DNA from: an uncultured Draconibacterium sp.
GTDB lineage: Bacteria; Bacteroidota; Bacteroidia; Bacteroidales; Prolixibacteraceae
Direction of reading: 5' to 3'
Assembly: GCF_963676815.1 (NCBI RefSeq)
Contig: NZ_OY781365.1
Location: 248,001 to 312,000 of the forward strand
DNA length: 64,000 bases
Below are positions 1 through 9,171 of the stretch, piece after piece (the stretch's first letter is position 1; each line of letters opens with the position of its first letter). The translations under genes and the position numbers were made by a program. Below the pieces are notes generated by a model that saw only the letters and a list, made by a program, of their open reading frames with translations, had not been told where the DNA came from and searched no databases.

Positions 1-2306
1 GATCCTCTTACTTTTAAAAGGTTCAACCAATCGTCTGTTGATTCTGGCAGCAATTCAGAAACAATGAAACTTGTACCTACTGCAGGGTAAAAGTATGAGC
101 GGTCTGATTTAGGAATGTTAGCATTTGCCAGCATCGAAACCCAATCGTTTCTTCCTGTTACTTCAACAAAAATAAAGTTATCCCATGATAAAGCCACACG
201 CCCGTAAACAGAATTAGCCTGTTGCTCTCTGGTTGATTCCCCCACACGGGCTGAGTTTACTGATGCTTTAAGTGAGTAATATCCGGGAATAGAAATACCT
301 CCGGTAGTTTGAGCACTCAGATTGTCATTTCTACTGTAATAAATTGTACCACCAGCCAGGTAATCAATTACAAAGCGGTCATCTATAAATTTTCTGTCAC
401 CGGTTAACAAGATGTCGTTGTTAAGACTATATCCCTGAGTTCTACCAGTAATGTAAGCTCCCACTCTTGTACCATTCCATGGATAATTAATCCCCGGAAC
501 ACCTGTATCACCTGTTGAATTATAAGAACCTTGTGCCAAACGAATTGTTCCCCTATCGATAAAAAAGTCAATTCCAGAACGTGCTGTAACCTTTAACCAG
601 TCGGTAATCTCGTAGCTGGATGTCAAATCAGCATTAAAAATATCACGCGACGATTCATTTGTTTTTTCATAACGATCAAAATAAGGATTATTAACTGATC
701 CCTGGTATGTAAAGTTTTGTTTTTGATCTTTAATCATCCAGTAGTTATCCTTATAATCTAATATATTGTAATCAACACCCGTATAAATTAAAAGCGAGTA
801 CATAACATCGTACGACTTAAATCCGTTTGTACTGAGGTTTGGCGAGTACCTTTTTGAGTATGACATATTAGTACTCAATTTGAACCTGTCGAGATTAATG
901 TCCCCACCAACCGAATAGGTAAATTTGTCTAATTTGGAGTTAGGATAAACTCCTTTTTGTTTTGTCCAGTTTAACGAACTACGTAGTGCTACTTTATCCG
1001 TTCTAAAACCAACATTTACACCATTAGTGGTTATATATCCTGTTTCAAGGAAATTTTTAAAATTATCTTTCCCAATTGGCAGATGTTCATATTCTCTGTA
1101 TTCCATAGCTATAGGATCCCATTGCTCACGTATAGTTCCATCCATAACAGGCCCCCATGCAGAACGTTGATTCTTATCGTAGTTTCCGTTTATTCCCCGA
1201 CCGTACACACTTTGTCTTTCAGGAATTGCCAAAAAGCCGGCGTTAAACATGGTATTAGACGTAACATCGACCGTTACTCCAAGGTTACCAGAACTACCAT
1301 TTTTGGTGGTAATCAAAATAGCACCACTCTCTCCACGGAAACCATAAAGTGCAGATGCTGTTGCGCCCTTCAATACCGACATTGATTCGATATCGACAGC
1401 GGCAATATCGTTTAGTCTTTTATTGGCATATGCCACACCGTCGATTACAATTAGCGGGTTGCCTTCACCCCTGATTGAGATTTGGGGTTCAGCTCCAAAT
1501 TCAGTTGAGTTTTGCACCAATACCCCTGCTACCTTACCGGTAAGTGATGTCCCAACATCCAATCCGGTTACTTTTTGCAGGCTTTCTCCTTCTACCTGCT
1601 GTACCGAGTATCCAAGTGCCTTTTGTTCCCTTTTTATACCAAGTGCGGTAACCACAACTTCGTCTAAGCCCACCGCATCTGATTTTAAAGTCACATTTAT
1701 TTCAGTTTGATTTCTAACCGTTACCTCTACGGTTTCCATCCCTACAAATGAGAATACAAGAACTGCATCAGAACTTAGATCATTAATAGAATATTGTCCA
1801 TTTATATCCGTAACGGTACCGTGTGTTGTTCCCTTTTCAACTACGGTTACTCCTACTAAAGGCTCTCCCGTTTCGTCTGTAACATTTCCTGAAATATGGT
1901 TTTGTTGTTGTCCTACTTGCAATTCACCTGATAAGACTTCAGGTGTTGTTAGCACAATAATACGGTCACGAATTGAATAATCAACATCGGTGCCCTCGAA
2001 AATTAAGTTTAAAGCGTCTTCAATTTTCTTGTTTTCAATGTTTACATCAACTTTTCGTTTTGCATCGATCAAGTTTTCGCTATACAAAAAATAAAACTCA
2101 CTTTGTTCTTCAATGTTAGCCAAAACCTCTTTAACACTTGCTTGTTGCAGTTTTAAATTAAGCATTTTAGTTTGCGAATAGCTTTTATTAGCAAAAACTC
2201 CAGCTACCGAAACCAATAGCAAAAAGACTGTTAGTTTCATTATTTTTAATAGTTTAATTAGCCCAGAAAATTTTAAATCCCGGTTAATACAGAATGTTTT
2301 TTTCAT
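1..2306 (-). CDS. SusC/RagA-type TonB-dependent receptor with STN signalling domain (3' end cut by window)
   Basis: The reading frame runs from an ATG at 2306 off the left edge, so about 768 N-terminal residues are visible and the C-terminal barrel is missing. A long basic n-region and hydrophobic segment ending near a SYSQ cleavage site form the signal peptide. An STN (secretin/TonB N-terminal) domain at about residues 45-125 follows, then a carboxypeptidase-regulatory-like beta-sandwich, the linker LDEVVVTALG and the TonB plug with ISIRGEGNPLIVIDGV. The family imports oligosaccharides or other large nutrients across the outer membrane with a SusD lipoprotein, which would lie outside the window. 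An STN domain marks receptors that signal to a FecR-type anti-sigma factor, and one is encoded directly upstream with its sigma factor. The substrate cannot be inferred. An alternative internal start at 2240 would shorten the signal peptide. Confidence 0.93.
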   Translation of the reverse strand, partial: MKKTFCINRDLKFSGLIKLLKIMKLTVFLLLVSVAGVFANKSYSQTKMLNLKLQQASVKEVLANIEEQSEFYFLYSENLIDAKRKVDVNIENKKIEDALNLIFEGTDVDYSIRDRIIVLTTPEVLSGELQVGQQQNHISGNVTDETGEPLVGVTVVEKGTTHGTVTDINGQYSINDLSSDAVLVFSFVGMETVEVTVRNQTEINVTLKSDAVGLDEVVVTALGIKREQKALGYSVQQVEGESLQKVTGLDVGTSLTGKVAGVLVQNSTEFGAEPQISIRGEGNPLIVIDGVAYANKRLNDIAAVDIESMSVLKGATASALYGFRGESGAILITTKNGSSGNLGVTVDVTSNTMFNAGFLAIPERQSVYGRGINGNYDKNQRSAWGPVMDGTIREQWDPIAMEYREYEHLPIGKDNFKNFLETGYITTNGVNVGFRTDKVALRSSLNWTKQKGVYPNSKLDKFTYSVGGDINLDRFKLSTNMSYSKRYSPNLSTNGFKSYDVMYSLLIYTGVDYNILDYKDNYWMIKDQKQNFTYQGSVNNPYFDRYEKTNESSRDIFNADLTSSYEITDWLKVTARSGIDFFIDRGTIRLAQGSYNSTGDTGVPGINYPWNGTRVGAYITGRTQGYSLNNDILLTGDRKFIDDRFVIDYLAGGTIYYSRNDNLSAQTTGGISIPGYYSLKASVNSARVGESTREQQANSVYGRVALSWDNFIFVEVTGRNDWVSMLANANIPKSDRSYFYPAVGTSFIVSELLPESTDDWLNLLKVRG

Positions 2307-2333
2307 ACTTTTGTATTGTTAAAGTTAGAAATG

Positions 2334-2357
2334 CCTTGTAGAGTGAAGCATACAAGG
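2334..2357. other. Short inverted repeat in the fecR-receptor gap
   Basis: A perfect 7-bp inverted repeat, CCTTGTA and TACAAGG, separated by 10 bases, sits in the untranslated stretch between the anti-sigma gene and the receptor gene. There is no T tract on the minus-strand side, so it is not a convincing terminator. It may be an mRNA-stabilising or processing hairpin in the receptor leader. Confidence 0.3.
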
Positions 2358-2459
2358 TTATTAAAAAATCTTCGGGGAAATGTTGGTAGCATTTCCCTGT
2401 TGTTTTGTAGTCATTTAGTTTTTAATCCATAAGCTTTTAGTTTTTAAAGTTCGATAATA

Positions 2460-3515
2460 TTATTCCTTCCCCTCAATGAGTATTATTTGTTTTGAAAATG
2501 TTCCGTCTGATTTTCTTTCACGTGGCAATGCTTTATATCTTATTGGTGTTGCAACCGATAATAATTCAAGTATTTGAAACAATGGTTCATCAATAAAGGT
2601 TACAGTATATTTGTATTGTTCTACTTTTTTATCAACTTTAATTTCTACATTAAACATACGACTTAAACGTTGTGCGATATTTTGAATGGGTTCATTCTCG
2701 AAAACTAGTTTACCATCTGTCCACGCAATGTATTTGTCAACACTTCCTTTCGAACTGGAGATAGTACCGGTTACTTTATGGTACGCCACGTGCTGCCCCG
2801 GAATCATTGTCCCAAACCTTTTTATGCTACCATCAGATTTTTCCTGTTCTAAAACTACTTTCCCATTAACTAATGTAGTCTCCACCCTATCAGCATCAGA
2901 ATATGCCAGAACATTAAAAGAAGTACCCAGTGCCTTTATATTCATATCATTGGTTTTCACCACAAAAGGTTTATCAGGATTATGAGCTACTTCAAAATAT
3001 CCTTCGCCGATTAAAGTTACGCTGCGGGTCTCTCCCAAAAAATTCTGAGGATATTTAATTTGGCTTCCATAATTAAGATGAACCACTGAACCATCCGACA
3101 ATTCAACAACCGTTCTCGAACCAACTGGAGCAATAACTTCCAAGGAATCAACAGCTACTGCTGTTAATTGATTTGACAACCTACCATTCTCAGTCATTGT
3201 ATAAAAAAGAAAGGCTAGAATAGGAATGAAAAAGATAGCGGCTATTTTCGATACCCAGCTAAATAACTTAGTATTTTTTAACCTAATTGTTCGGGGCTCT
3301 TCAATATTTATTTTATGATGAATTTTATCAAGAAGAATATCCAGTTTTTCGTCTGAGACATTACTATATTCATTCTTAAATTGCTGCCAGTTATCCTGTC
3401 CAAGCTGTTCGCTTTCACTTAAGAAGGATTGTTGTTTCATCCAGTTAATTACTACATCCACTTCATCCGAGGTACATGAATTATTTAAATATTTTTCTAG
3501 CAGTTCTCTTGTCAT
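2460..3515 (-). CDS. FecR family anti-sigma factor
   Basis: A 351-aa inner-membrane protein that would hold the neighbouring ECF sigma factor inactive until the outer-membrane receptor signals. The N-terminal ~80 residues are cytoplasmic. One membrane span lies at about 88-106 (AAIFFIPILAFLFY). The periplasmic FecR domain follows at about 125-230, with APVGSRTVVELSDGS and GEGYFEVAHNPDKPF. The C-terminal ~70 residues match the DUF4974 domain usual in Bacteroidota FecR proteins. It lies 136 bp downstream of the sigma gene and about 150 bp upstream of the STN receptor, on the same strand, which is the standard order for this cassette. Family assignment is secure; the signal is unknown. Confidence 0.93.
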   Translation of the reverse strand: MTRELLEKYLNNSCTSDEVDVVINWMKQQSFLSESEQLGQDNWQQFKNEYSNVSDEKLDILLDKIHHKINIEEPRTIRLKNTKLFSWVSKIAAIFFIPILAFLFYTMTENGRLSNQLTAVAVDSLEVIAPVGSRTVVELSDGSVVHLNYGSQIKYPQNFLGETRSVTLIGEGYFEVAHNPDKPFVVKTNDMNIKALGTSFNVLAYSDADRVETTLVNGKVVLEQEKSDGSIKRFGTMIPGQHVAYHKVTGTISSSKGSVDKYIAWTDGKLVFENEPIQNIAQRLSRMFNVEIKVDKKVEQYKYTVTFIDEPLFQILELLSVATPIRYKALPRERKSDGTFSKQIILIEGKE

Positions 3516-3651
3516 TTTATCCTTTTAAAACGAGACCTCATTATTTAGAGGCCTCGAATTACTAACCAAACTAATCTATACGAACTAAATGTTTTACTAG
3601 TTATACAACAAGCAAAACAATAAGGACTAATAAAAATTGATATTTTTTTAC

Positions 3652-4236
3652 TTAAATAAATAAACTAACAAATAATGAACTAATTAACAGTCCATTATCT
3701 AGTTTGCTTTTTAAGTATGAAAGTGCAGCAACCAAGTGATTTTTAACGGTATTTGTTGAAATACCTAATTTTTCGGCTATTTCTTTATGGCTTAACCCCT
3801 CTAAACGACTTAGTTGGAAGATTTCTTTTTGCCGGGGCGATAATTCATCTAATAAGCCATGATATTTAGCTTCCAATTCTTTGTAATGAATTTCATCAGT
3901 AAGCTCGTATGAATCATCAATATATTGAAGAGACTTTATATATTCCACATATTTTTGTTCGGTTACTCTCTTTTTAAGTAAATTTACTGTTGCATTGTGA
4001 GCAATGGTGAACAAAAAAGATTCAAATGAAGAGTAAACGTTAATGTTATCGCGGCTCTTCCATATTTTTATAAAAACTTCCTGTACAATTTCTTCAGTAT
4101 CTAAATCCTGCTTAACATAGCGAAAAACAAATCCATATAATCTCCTGGAATATTTCTTATAGATGATATCAAATGCTTTCATATCACCTTTTTTTAGGAG
4201 TTTTATAAGTTCAGTATTTGAATCTTCAATATTCAA
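3652..4236 (-). CDS. RNA polymerase ECF-type sigma factor (FecI/RpoE-like)
   Basis: A 194-aa sigma factor with region 2 at about residues 23-90 (EEIVQEVFIKIWKSRD) and region 4 at about 125-180 (LSPRQKEIFQLSRLEGLSHKEIAEKLGIS, a helix-turn-helix). It should direct transcription of the downstream receptor locus when released from the FecR protein. The start chosen is TTG at 4236, because an in-frame stop lies just upstream and the next ATG (codon 19) would remove part of the first helix. A candidate promoter and a palindrome lie immediately upstream. The C-terminus ends in a short hydrophobic tail (LLISSLFVSLFI), which is a little unusual. Confidence 0.93.
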   Translation of the reverse strand: MNIEDSNTELIKLLKKGDMKAFDIIYKKYSRRLYGFVFRYVKQDLDTEEIVQEVFIKIWKSRDNINVYSSFESFLFTIAHNATVNLLKKRVTEQKYVEYIKSLQYIDDSYELTDEIHYKELEAKYHGLLDELSPRQKEIFQLSRLEGLSHKEIAEKLGISTNTVKNHLVAALSYLKSKLDNGLLISSLFVSLFI

Positions 4237-4238
4237 GA

Positions 4239-4253
4239 AACAATTAAATTGTT
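4239..4253. repeat. Palindrome abutting the sigma-factor start codon
   Basis: AACAATT-A-AATTGTT is a perfect 7-1-7 inverted repeat ending two bases before the TTG start of the ECF sigma gene. It lies between the candidate -7 box and the start, so it could be an operator or an RNA hairpin at the ribosome-binding region. AT-rich palindromes also occur by chance. Confidence 0.3.
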
Positions 4254-4266
4254 AGTGTTAGAGTTA

Positions 4267-4274
4267 CAAAACTA
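4267..4274 (-). promoter_or_regulatory. Candidate -7 box for the ECF sigma gene
   Basis: On the minus strand this reads TAGTTTTG, matching the Bacteroidota -7 consensus TAnnTTTG, and sits 30 bp upstream of the start codon. No convincing -33 TTTG was found at the usual spacing, so the call is tentative. Confidence 0.4.
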
Positions 4275-4774
4275 TAAATTTTATTTTAATCATTAAGTAA
4301 AAGTAGTTTAACAAAAGTATGCTTATATGAATGCAATTATATCATTTCTTGATTTTTTAAATAGAAAAAGAATTAAACTTAATTGTTAAAATTCAATCTT
4401 CATTTTCTAACTACAGTAAATGGATTTATTAGAATATTAAAGAAACTCTGTCTAAAACAAAAATCTGCACTCAATAGAACACTGATTTTAAGAACAAAAT
4501 AAAAATCGGTCCTAAATTTGGTACTCACCGCAAGTAAAATCAACCTTTCTCCCGACAACTCTCAACAAAATTCACTTACAAGCTTAAATACAGATCAAAT
4601 CTCACACTAATATGACTTAAATTAAAGGAGACAAAATCGAGACCAAATTGATTTTCTACTAAAAATTTTCTACTTTTAATTCAAACATGTAAAGTTCTTT
4701 AGATGTGAACTAAACGGTGACCCGTAAAAATACGACCTCAGTAAATCACTGATATAAAGGCATTAATGGGATAA

Positions 4775-4798
4775 GGTTCGAATCCTGGTATCCCGACC
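4775..4798 (+). pseudogene. tRNA 3'-end-like fragment (possible integration scar)
   Basis: The stretch starts with GGTTCGAATCC, the typical T-loop and flanking stem, and ends with TATCCCG plus a discriminator-like A and CC. This matches the length and shape of a tRNA 3' end and most resembles tRNA-Pro genes, which end in CATCCCGACC(A). The matching 5' acceptor strand and the D and anticodon arms are not present upstream, so it is not a working tRNA. Such 3' fragments are classic att-site remnants, but no integrase is in the window. Confidence 0.45.
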
Positions 4799-4806
4799 TA
4801 ATAATT

Positions 4807-4845
4807 AAAGAGTTACAAGATTTATTTCTTGTGACTCTTTTTTGT
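4807..4845. terminator. Intrinsic terminator, likely bidirectional
   Basis: AAAGAGTTACAAGA, a 6-base loop, then TCTTGTGACTCTTT form a 14-bp stem with one G-U pair, followed by TTTG. The plus-strand U tract fits termination of plus-strand RNA, and the A-rich 5' side allows the reverse. The stem nearly matches the terminator at 10502-10538. Confidence 0.75.
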
Positions 4846-4993
4846 TTGCAGTAAATCGATTTAAAACGCTACGATTCTGCCAAAGCCCATAAAAAAATGG
4901 AAATAAACTGATCAATAAGAATCAGCAAATAAGAAGATTCATGTTTGTTTTGAACCAAAAGCCAAACCACTTAATCCGGAAAATTTCTATAAC

Positions 4994-6226
4994 CTAATTA
5001 GAATCGTCTCTCCCAAAATCACAACCATAAAAAAGTTCCAGATCCTTATCAAACACTTTTAAATCATCAATTCTGCCTGAACCTGAAAAATAGATAACTA
5101 TTCCTATTAGGTTTCCAAGCGGCTTTTCATAGGGCTGTTCAAATATCAACTGCTCATCTAAATACAGGTTGAAGACCTTGTTTTCGTTTACTATTTTAAC
5201 GTTTAACCAGGCCGACATATCAACAGCCAGACTCTTCAGATCGGTATCTTCTCCGCTTAAATATTTTTCCGAAACACGTATTCCCGCAAATCGTGAACAT
5301 CTGGATTGCGTAAAATTGAAGTCGATAATACCGGATTCACCAATTAACTGAAGCCCTGCATCATAACACAACATGCTTCCGGTAGAAGCGTTATTTTCAA
5401 TCGTGGTTTCCAGGCTCAAACTATCGAGACTTTTTTTGAATGGCGAAAAGTAACGATACGCCGTATAGTAGCGATCCCGAAGATTTACACCCTCTTCAGA
5501 GAAAAGCGGATCAGGATCAGCATAAAAGAAACCATCGTGTCGGTAAAAGGATTGATTTATGAAAGGTTCGTATAAGGAATCCGCCCGATTGGGATAATAT
5601 CCTCCCTGCCAATCGTATGAATAGGCAATAATTCTCGATGTGTTCAGCACCTTCGACCGTGTGTATAATTTTACATTAAACACGCCCGGCATTCGATAAA
5701 AAAAATTGATAGTCTTTTTCTCCGGTGGAAGATAATATTCTCCCCAGTAACCAAAGTTGGCGAAAACACTGTCTTTTATTTCACTAACATCATAACTAAA
5801 AGTTGCAGTATATGGAGCTAATTCAGAAGGATTTTGGCAGGTAAAAGTAAAGTCAGAAACTTCCTGGCTCTTGATAAATACAAACATACCACCAACGAAA
5901 AGAACAGGGATAATTGACAAGAGTAAAATTTTACGCCACCGATTCTGTGGTTTACGAACCTTCCCTGGTGCTGATGTTTGTTGCAAACTATTAGCAAATT
6001 TTATCAATGCCAGTTTACTAAAAGCCTGGGGACGATAGTTTTTTGTATCCACTTTTCGTTTACCAAAAATGCGCTTCAGTGTTTCTTCACTCAAACTGTC
6101 TCCGGTTCTCTCTTCAATGGCTATTTTAAGCTCCTTAAAATGAAAATTTGTCCATTCATCAGAAGGTCCCCAGCTAAATTCTTCTTCGATTAAGCGTTTT
6201 ATATAATTCGGATCAAACTGCTCCAT
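4994..6226 (-). CDS. Membrane-anchored protein with putative N-terminal regulatory domain and exported PKD/LamG-like region
   Basis: A protein of about 410 aa that I cannot name. The ATG at 6226 is preferred over an upstream TTG. Residues 1-85 are soluble and contain SEETLKRIFGKRK, a helix-rich motif seen in Bacteroidota proteins resembling DNA-binding regulators, though no textbook helix-turn-helix can be proved. One membrane span follows at about 98-118 (ILLLSIIPVLFVGGMFVFI). The rest would be periplasmic: a PKD-like beta-sandwich at about 125-215, then a concanavalin/LamG-like region ending in SGRIDDLKVFDKD. The gene diverges from the sugar-dehydrogenase operon at 6438, so it may sense a sugar or envelope cue and control it. 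That role is inferred. Confidence 0.6.
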   Translation of the reverse strand: MEQFDPNYIKRLIEEEFSWGPSDEWTNFHFKELKIAIEERTGDSLSEETLKRIFGKRKVDTKNYRPQAFSKLALIKFANSLQQTSAPGKVRKPQNRWRKILLLSIIPVLFVGGMFVFIKSQEVSDFTFTCQNPSELAPYTATFSYDVSEIKDSVFANFGYWGEYYLPPEKKTINFFYRMPGVFNVKLYTRSKVLNTSRIIAYSYDWQGGYYPNRADSLYEPFINQSFYRHDGFFYADPDPLFSEEGVNLRDRYYTAYRYFSPFKKSLDSLSLETTIENNASTGSMLCYDAGLQLIGESGIIDFNFTQSRCSRFAGIRVSEKYLSGEDTDLKSLAVDMSAWLNVKIVNENKVFNLYLDEQLIFEQPYEKPLGNLIGIVIYFSGSGRIDDLKVFDKDLELFYGCDFGRDDSN

Positions 6227-6437
6227 TGTTTTATCAAGCAACTAATAATAAGAGACTTGCAATGTTTGACCAAGAATGCGCAAGTCTGTGTATGTCTCTG
6301 CTTCCTTCAAAAATAATCAAAAACCATTACATCGGTTAAATTTAGAAGCTGATTGTAGCAATACTATAAAACAGGAATTACAATTAGCCAAATCTAATTT
6401 CATAGAATTAAACAACAATCAATAAAACTAAATAGAC

Positions 6438-7595
6438 ATGAACAGAAAATTACGTATGGGAATGGTAGGCGGAGGAAGCGATGCCTTTATTGGCGCGATT
6501 CACCGTCATGCAGCGTTTATGGATGGACAGATTGAACTGGTATGTGGCTGTTTCAGCGTAAATCCGGAAATATCACTCTCGTCAGGGAAATCTTACTTTT
6601 TGCCTGAATCAAGAATATACAAAACTTACCAGGAGATGTTTGAAAAGGAGGCAAAGCTTCCTGAAGATGAACGAATGGATTTTGTAACCATTGTTACGCC
6701 TAATTTTCTGCATTTCGATCCGGCAATGATGGCGCTGGATTACGGTTTTAATATCGTTATCGATAAGCCGATTACATTCACCCTTGATGAAGCCATTCAG
6801 CTAAAATCGAAACTGGAGGAAACCGGATTATTACTTGCGCTCACGCACACTTATTCAGGATATCCGGCAGTTAAACAGGCCAAACAGATGATTGCTGAAG
6901 GACAACTGGGAAAAATCAGAAAAGTATTTGTCGAATATTCGCAGGGCTGGTTATCTGAAAAGGTGGAAGCTCAGGGAAATGCGCAGGCTTCGTGGAGAAC
7001 GGATCCCAAACGATCGGGAAAAGCCGGAGCGATGGGCGATATCGGAACTCACGCACATCAGTTGGCAGAATATATAACCGGCTTAAAAACGACGGAACTT
7101 TGTGCAGAACTGAATGTACTTGTTCCGGGCCGGCAGTTAGATGACGACGGAGCGGTTTTGTTGCGTTTCGAGAATGAAGTAAGTGGTGTTTTAATGGCCA
7201 CACAAATTGCTACCGGCGAGGAAAATGCACTTAGAATAAGAGTGTATGGCGATAAAGGAGGTTTGGAATGGGCACAAATGGAAACAAATTCACTCATTCT
7301 AAAATGGTTAAAAAAACCTATGGAAATCTATCGTACAGGAACTAGTTCTACCAATTCGTATGCTATGTCTAACATTCGTATTTCGGGTGGGCATCCGGAA
7401 GGCTATTTAGAGGCGTTTGCCAATATCTATCGCAACTTCTCCTATCATTTACGTGCGACAATGAATGAAGAGCAACCGAAACCGGAATGGCTTGATTACC
7501 CGGGAATTGAAGATGGCATAAGAGGCATGCAATTTATTGACACCGTGGTTAAATCGGGGTATAACAACGATGTTAAGTGGGTAGCTTTTGAGTAG
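6438..7595 (+). CDS. Gfo/Idh/MocA family NAD(P)-dependent oxidoreductase
   Basis: A 385-aa cytoplasmic oxidoreductase of the glucose-fructose oxidoreductase/inositol dehydrogenase type. The N-terminal Rossmann domain starts with GMVGGGSDAFIGAIHR (dinucleotide binding). The family's K-P motif is present as DKPITFTLDEA near residue 113. The C-terminal alpha/beta substrate domain has GDIGTHAHQLAEYITG, where the histidine of the family's catalytic motif sits. These enzymes oxidise or reduce sugars, inositols or sugar acids. It starts an operon with a transporter 26 bp downstream and a secreted propeller protein, suggesting uptake and oxidation of a specific sugar or polyol. The substrate is not deducible. 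Confidence 0.92.
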   Translation: MNRKLRMGMVGGGSDAFIGAIHRHAAFMDGQIELVCGCFSVNPEISLSSGKSYFLPESRIYKTYQEMFEKEAKLPEDERMDFVTIVTPNFLHFDPAMMALDYGFNIVIDKPITFTLDEAIQLKSKLEETGLLLALTHTYSGYPAVKQAKQMIAEGQLGKIRKVFVEYSQGWLSEKVEAQGNAQASWRTDPKRSGKAGAMGDIGTHAHQLAEYITGLKTTELCAELNVLVPGRQLDDDGAVLLRFENEVSGVLMATQIATGEENALRIRVYGDKGGLEWAQMETNSLILKWLKKPMEIYRTGTSSTNSYAMSNIRISGGHPEGYLEAFANIYRNFSYHLRATMNEEQPKPEWLDYPGIEDGIRGMQFIDTVVKSGYNNDVKWVAFE

Positions 7596-7621
7596 TAAGT
7601 TCATATAAAATTTCAAAGAGA

Positions 7622-9040
7622 ATGATTAGTTATTCAAAACAGGAATTAAGACTGGGGCTCAGTTTCATGGCCTCAATATTCTTCATTTTCGGGTTCATGA
7701 CCAATTTCAATATCGCAATGAAAGACCAGGTACAGCTTGCTTTCGATTTGAAAACGTTGTATCCCGGTTGGGAAAATTTCTTTGCGCAATTGGTTAACGG
7801 TGTATTCTTTTTTGCCTATTTCTGTTTCAGTTTGTTTAGTGGTTTTATCATTAAAAGAATTGGTTATAAAAATGGTGTAGTCGTTGGATTGGCACTTGTT
7901 GCCCTGGGAAGTTTTATGTTTTTCCCGGCAGTTTCAATGCTCTCCTATCCTTTCTTTCTGTCGGCTATTTTTGTAATGGCAAGCGGAGTGGTATTTCTTC
8001 AAACTGCAGCCAATCCTTATGTAGTAGCATTGGGTCCACAAGGCACGGCATCAGCCCGACTTAATTTAACACAGGCATTAAATGCAGTGGCAACTACAAT
8101 AGCACCATATATTGCAGGAATACTTGTTCTTGCGCCGGCTGTTTTGGCTTTAAATAACGGAGCATCGGCGCAGGTTGCCGCTGATTTTGTAAAAGTTCCT
8201 TTTGTTATCATGAGTGTGATTGTGGTTGTAATCGCATCAGGAATTTTATTCATCCGTTTACCTGAAATAAAGAGCATTGAAAATGTAATGTCGGTAGTTT
8301 CGATAAAAAAAACACAGGTTTGGCTGGGTGCAATTGGCATCTTTTGTTATGTAGGTGCCGAAGTTGGAACCGTTTCGCAGATAAGTATTTACATGAATGA
8401 TCTGCTGCACATTGCAAAGGACGAAGCGGTAAAACTTACTGCTATTTACTGGGGAGGAAACATGATTGGGCGTTTCCTTGGATCGGTATTTCTGAATGAT
8501 ATTGCTAAGAAAACGAAGATGAAATATGCAATGTTCATCCTGGTCTTTGCATTCGTTGTAGGATGGTTTATTGTTTCAGCAGGAATAAAAGACGGACACT
8601 TTGTGTTCGAATCAAAACCTTTGTTAGGTCTGATTTTTTTAGGTATCGCCGTGCTGAATCTAATTTTATTATCATTGGGTAAAGGAATAGCCAATGTTTC
8701 ACTGGGAATATATGCCACGGTAAATATGATATTGGTGCTGTTTGGTATTATTCTTCCTCCAGCCATCGGAGTATGGTGTTTGCTATCCGTTGGATTTTTC
8801 AACTCCATAATGTTCCCAAGCATCTTTTCTCTGGGCGTACAAGACCTCGATCCTTCGGAAATGCCAATTGCTTCCGGTATTATCAACACCATGATTGTTG
8901 GAGGCGCTGTTATTCCGGTTCTGATGGGAATATTAACCGATTCAGCAAGTTTAAAAATAGCGTTACTCGCACCAATTATATGTTATGCCTACATTGCCTT
9001 TTTCGGATTGAAAGGTTGTAAGCTTCGTCAACGTGTTTAA
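7622..9040 (+). CDS. MFS sugar permease, FucP/GluP-like
   Basis: A 472-aa inner-membrane transporter with about 12 hydrophobic spans. FIFGFMTNFNIAMKDQVQ in the first span and LQTAANPYVVALGP in a later one are typical of the fucose/glucose-galactose H+ symporter branch of the major facilitator superfamily. It probably brings in the substrate of the adjacent Gfo/Idh/MocA dehydrogenase, from which it is separated by only 26 bp. The length is slightly above the usual 410-440 aa because of longer loops in the second half. The sugar transported cannot be read from the sequence. Confidence 0.88.
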   Translation: MISYSKQELRLGLSFMASIFFIFGFMTNFNIAMKDQVQLAFDLKTLYPGWENFFAQLVNGVFFFAYFCFSLFSGFIIKRIGYKNGVVVGLALVALGSFMFFPAVSMLSYPFFLSAIFVMASGVVFLQTAANPYVVALGPQGTASARLNLTQALNAVATTIAPYIAGILVLAPAVLALNNGASAQVAADFVKVPFVIMSVIVVVIASGILFIRLPEIKSIENVMSVVSIKKTQVWLGAIGIFCYVGAEVGTVSQISIYMNDLLHIAKDEAVKLTAIYWGGNMIGRFLGSVFLNDIAKKTKMKYAMFILVFAFVVGWFIVSAGIKDGHFVFESKPLLGLIFLGIAVLNLILLSLGKGIANVSLGIYATVNMILVLFGIILPPAIGVWCLLSVGFFNSIMFPSIFSLGVQDLDPSEMPIASGIINTMIVGGAVIPVLMGILTDSASLKIALLAPIICYAYIAFFGLKGCKLRQRV

Positions 9041-9171
9041 TATTTTATGTTTATGTAAAACTTACTTGATGCAGAAATCAACTGATCTTTGAAAACGAAG
9101 AATATTTCGCATCTTATACTGATTTCACTGACAACAGATTAGAATAAATAAACCAATAACTTAAAAACTAA

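Larger units (their letters stand above)
4275..4993. other. Non-coding intergenic stretch
   Basis: About 720 bp between the sigma-factor promoter and the end of the next minus-strand gene. It is very AT-rich and has no credible reading frame. It holds only the tRNA-like fragment at 4775-4798 and the terminator at 4807-4845. Nothing recognisable was seen in 4300-4770 or 4850-4990. Confidence 0.7.

Noticed and set aside
1083..1710. Plus-strand open frames opposite the left-edge receptor
   Set aside because: They are antisense shadows of a well-supported receptor gene and have no domain, start signal or family resemblance.
4715..4798. Complete tRNA gene ending at 4798
   Set aside because: No 5' strand pairs with the acceptor-like end and no D or anticodon arm can be folded upstream.
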